Source of the DNA: Calditrichia bacterium
GTDB taxonomy: Bacteria; Calditrichota; Calditrichia; Calditrichales; Calditrichaceae
Length of the DNA stretch: 8,004 nt
Reading direction: 5' to 3'
Assembly (NCBI GenBank): GCA_027039465.1
Contig: JALWEA010000347.1
Location: 2,297 to 10,300 of the forward strand
Part shown: one piece after another, positions 6,187-8,004 of the stretch
How positions within the stretch are numbered: the first letter of the stretch is position 1
Layout: the number at the start of each line of letters is the position of its first letter
Made by a program: the position numbers and the translations under genes
The notes under the pieces: generated by a model
What the model was told of the DNA's origin: nothing
What the model saw: the letters and a program-made list of their open reading frames with translations, nothing else
Database searches by the model: none

Positions 6187-7047
6187 ATGTCTAATATAAA
6201 AAAGATTTCCATCGCTCAGATTGATTGTGTGTTAGGGGAAATCGAACCGAATTTGGAAAAACATTATCAGCAAATCGAACAGGCTATCGAGGCCAAAAGC
6301 GATTTGATTGTTTTTCCGGAATTATCCCTAACCGGTTATTTTTTGAAAGATGCGGTTTTTCAGGTGGCGCTTCACGATAGTGATGCCAAATTAAATCGCC
6401 TGAAAGAATTAAGCAAACACATCGGTATTGCGGTGGGTCTGGTCGAGCTGAGTGATCGCCTGGAATTTTTTAACAGCCAGTTTCTTTTTTATGGCGGAGA
6501 GCTCATTGCGAAACATCGTAAGGTGTATTTACCGACCTACAGCCTATTTGAAGAAAAACGTTATTTTAGTGAAGGCACGCGCATTCGGGCCATTGACACC
6601 CCTTTCGGTCGTTTGGGAATGTTGATTTGTGAAGATCAATGGCATCCGACCTCAGCCTTAATTCAGGCACACGACGGTGCACAGATCATTATTGTATCTG
6701 CTGCCGGCGTTGCCCGGGGCGCAACACAATCCGAGAAACCGCAGAATGTGATGGTTTGGGAAACGCTCAATCGGGCCATTGCCGTTTTTACGACTTCGTA
6801 CATTGTATTCGTTAACCGTGTCGGAGTGGAAGATGGGGTAATGTTCTGGGGCGGTTCCGAAGTCATTCATCCAGGCGGAGGCAGTATACAACAAGCTTCT
6901 TATTTCAAAGAAGAACTGATGCATATTGAAATCGATTTATTGGAATTGAAACACGCCCGTGTAAATACCCAGCTTTTAAAAGAAGAAAAATTTGATATTT
7001 TGCAACATGAATTTGCCCGTCTTGCCGAACAAAAAAGAGAATACTGA
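6187..7047 (+). CDS. Nitrilase-superfamily carbon-nitrogen hydrolase (NAD-synthetase glutaminase-like)
   Basis: The 286-residue protein has the complete Glu-Lys-Cys triad of the nitrilase superfamily: Glu45 in 'VFPELSLTGY' (42-51), Lys112 in 'KHRKVYLPTY' (109-118) and Cys148 in 'LGMLICEDQWHP' (143-154). These enzymes hydrolyse amides or nitriles through a cysteine thioester. The 'CEDQWHP' context, the RKVYLPTYS-FEE segment and the overall spacing resemble the glutaminase domain of glutamine-dependent NAD synthetases, but no NAD synthetase domain follows, so it is a stand-alone amidase of unknown substrate. The ATG has GAAGG (6173-6177) 9 bases upstream. There is no signal peptide. It lies 70 bases after the UPF0210 gene, same strand, and could be read through from that operon; the intervening heptamer repeat leaves this open. 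Confidence 0.88.
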   Translation: MSNIKKISIAQIDCVLGEIEPNLEKHYQQIEQAIEAKSDLIVFPELSLTGYFLKDAVFQVALHDSDAKLNRLKELSKHIGIAVGLVELSDRLEFFNSQFLFYGGELIAKHRKVYLPTYSLFEEKRYFSEGTRIRAIDTPFGRLGMLICEDQWHPTSALIQAHDGAQIIIVSAAGVARGATQSEKPQNVMVWETLNRAIAVFTTSYIVFVNRVGVEDGVMFWGGSEVIHPGGGSIQQASYFKEELMHIEIDLLELKHARVNTQLLKEEKFDILQHEFARLAEQKREY

Positions 7048-7093
7048 TCGCTTGTAACTATTTTTGAATAAAAACATTGCAGAAGTAAAAATC

Positions 7094-8004
7094 ATGGAAA
7101 CCGACAGCATCTGGAAAGAAATGCTGGAAACTCTGTTTAAAGAGTTCCTGCAATTCTTTTTTCCCAAAGTCCATGCTGATATCGATTTTGGAAAGGGATA
7201 TCAGTTTTTGGATAAGGAATTTCAAAAGATAAGCAGAGATGCCAAATCCGGCCGAAAAATCGTCGATAAATTAGTTAAGGTTTTTCTCAAGGATGGCAAA
7301 GAAGAATGGCTATTGATTCATCTTGAAATCCAGGGGCAAAAAAAGAAAGACTTTGCCCGTCGAATGTACACCTACAATTATCGGATTTTTGACAAATTTC
7401 AACGGAATGTGGTTAGTCTTGCTCTGTTAACCGACCGCAATCAATACTATCGTCCTTACGAATTCAAATTTGAAAAGTGGGATTTTGCCCTGAATTTTAA
7501 ATTTCCTTTGGTCAAAATCATTGATTATATTAACTACGACTTTGAAAAGGAATACCGGAAGAATCCGTTTTCTCTGCTTGTGCAAGCGTACTTGAAAACA
7601 ATGGAAACGGAAAACCATGAATTTCAGCGCTTCGAATGGAAAAAGCGCTTTATCGGTGCGCTTCACGATCTGGGATTTGACCATAAAACTTTGTACAATC
7701 TGTTTCGTTTTATCGAATGGATTATGGAACTTCCGGAAGAATTGGAAGATAAATTATATTTGGAGATATTGGAAATGAAAGGAGAGAAAGATATGTCCTT
7801 CATGACCATTTTAGAAAAGAAAAGTATGGAAAGAGGCTTGGAAAAAGGTATGGAAAAAGGTATGAAAGAAGGTATGAAAGAAGGCCTAAAGAAGGGGGTA
7901 AGGCAAGGGATTATCCAAGGAAGACAAGATGCTATATTGGCCGTTTTAGAAGTAAAGTTTCGGAAACCGAGTAAAAATGTTGCCAACTTAATACGGAAAA
8001 TACA
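7094..8004 (+). CDS. Rpn/YhgA-like PD-(D/E)XK nuclease-family protein, 3'-truncated by the window
   Basis: The frame runs open from ATG 7094 to the window end (303 complete codons). The N-terminal half resembles recombination-promoting nuclease/putative transposase (Rpn, YhgA-like) proteins: 'FLDKEFQKI' (38-46), Asp58 in 'IVDKLVKVFLKDG' and 'LLIHLEIQGQ' (73-82) with Glu78 and Gln80 as the E-x-Q/K catalytic pair, then 'DFARRMYTYNYRIFDKF' (86-102) and 'VVSLALLTD' (106-114). Residues 245-276 are a four-residue repeat with Gly at each fourth position, typical of this family's helical linker. The residues after it ('ILAVLEVKF', 281-289) resemble the DUF4351-like end. Rpn proteins are metal-dependent DNA endonucleases that stimulate recombination in E. 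coli; many homologues are multicopy and mobile in their genomes. The ribosome site is weak (AGAAG, 7081-7085). The gene appears independent of the upstream operon. Confidence 0.82.
   Translation, partial: METDSIWKEMLETLFKEFLQFFFPKVHADIDFGKGYQFLDKEFQKISRDAKSGRKIVDKLVKVFLKDGKEEWLLIHLEIQGQKKKDFARRMYTYNYRIFDKFQRNVVSLALLTDRNQYYRPYEFKFEKWDFALNFKFPLVKIIDYINYDFEKEYRKNPFSLLVQAYLKTMETENHEFQRFEWKKRFIGALHDLGFDHKTLYNLFRFIEWIMELPEELEDKLYLEILEMKGEKDMSFMTILEKKSMERGLEKGMEKGMKEGMKEGLKKGVRQGIIQGRQDAILAVLEVKFRKPSKNVANLIRKI
7826..7921 (+). repeat. 12-bp in-frame tandem repeat in the Rpn-like gene
   Basis: Eight 12-base units encode aliphatic or Met, then charged or polar residues, then Gly (MERG, LEKG, MEKG, MKEG, MKEG, LKKG, VRQG, IIQG). 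Units 3-5 (7850-7885) are nearly identical, of the form ATG-GAA/AAA-AAA/GAA-GGT/C. Because 12 is a multiple of three, gain or loss of units would change protein length without a frameshift. Confidence 0.85.

Noticed and set aside
6187..7047. Full glutamine-dependent NAD synthetase (NadE)
   Set aside because: Only the amidase domain is present; the protein ends at 286 residues and the next gene is an Rpn-like nuclease, with no synthetase domain.
7663..7986. 107-codon minus-strand frame opposite the Rpn-like gene
   Set aside because: Its Pro/Ser/Phe-rich repeats are the reverse image of the 12-bp repeat on the plus strand.

Overview
The window looks like chromosomal DNA from a Gram-negative bacterium of the FCB group, most likely the Calditrichota (Caldithrix-like). 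The evidence is a Por/T9SS-type C-terminal sorting tail with the P-N-Y-P-N-P-F-N signature (gene at 1320), an Omp85-type outer-membrane barrel (1-1212), two lipoprotein-like or secreted products, and moderate base composition. The phylum call is an inference from gene style, not a database result. All seven genes read rightward.

Region 1 (1-3829) is envelope related. It holds the 3' part of an Omp85-like beta-barrel protein, a secreted alpha/beta-hydrolase-like protein with a T9SS sorting tail, and an AT-rich putative lipoprotein whose C-terminal thioredoxin-like domain has lost the usual CxxC and cis-proline residues.

Region 2 (3976-6116) is the most interesting part. It is a tight three-gene operon with gaps of 3 and 2 bases: a EutN/CcmL-family bacterial microcompartment (BMC) pentameric vertex protein, an ACT-domain protein of the UPF0237 type with a roughly 60-residue N-terminal extension, and a full-length UPF0210/DUF711 ('PFL family') protein. 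The ACT-UPF0210 pair is common in bacteria and archaea and has no settled function. Linkage to a shell vertex gene, plus an amphipathic N-terminal helix that resembles a BMC encapsulation peptide, suggests that this pair may be microcompartment cargo. No hexameric (BMC-H) or trimeric (BMC-T) shell gene is in the window, so any shell would have to be completed from elsewhere in the genome.

Region 3 (6117-8004) opens with a short tandem heptamer repeat. It then carries a nitrilase-superfamily amidase resembling the glutaminase domain of NAD synthetases, which may or may not belong functionally to region 2. The window ends with a 3'-truncated Rpn/YhgA-like PD-(D/E)XK nuclease-family gene with a 12-bp in-frame tandem repeat near its C-terminus.

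No tRNA, rRNA, CRISPR array, insertion sequence or convincing intrinsic terminator was seen.
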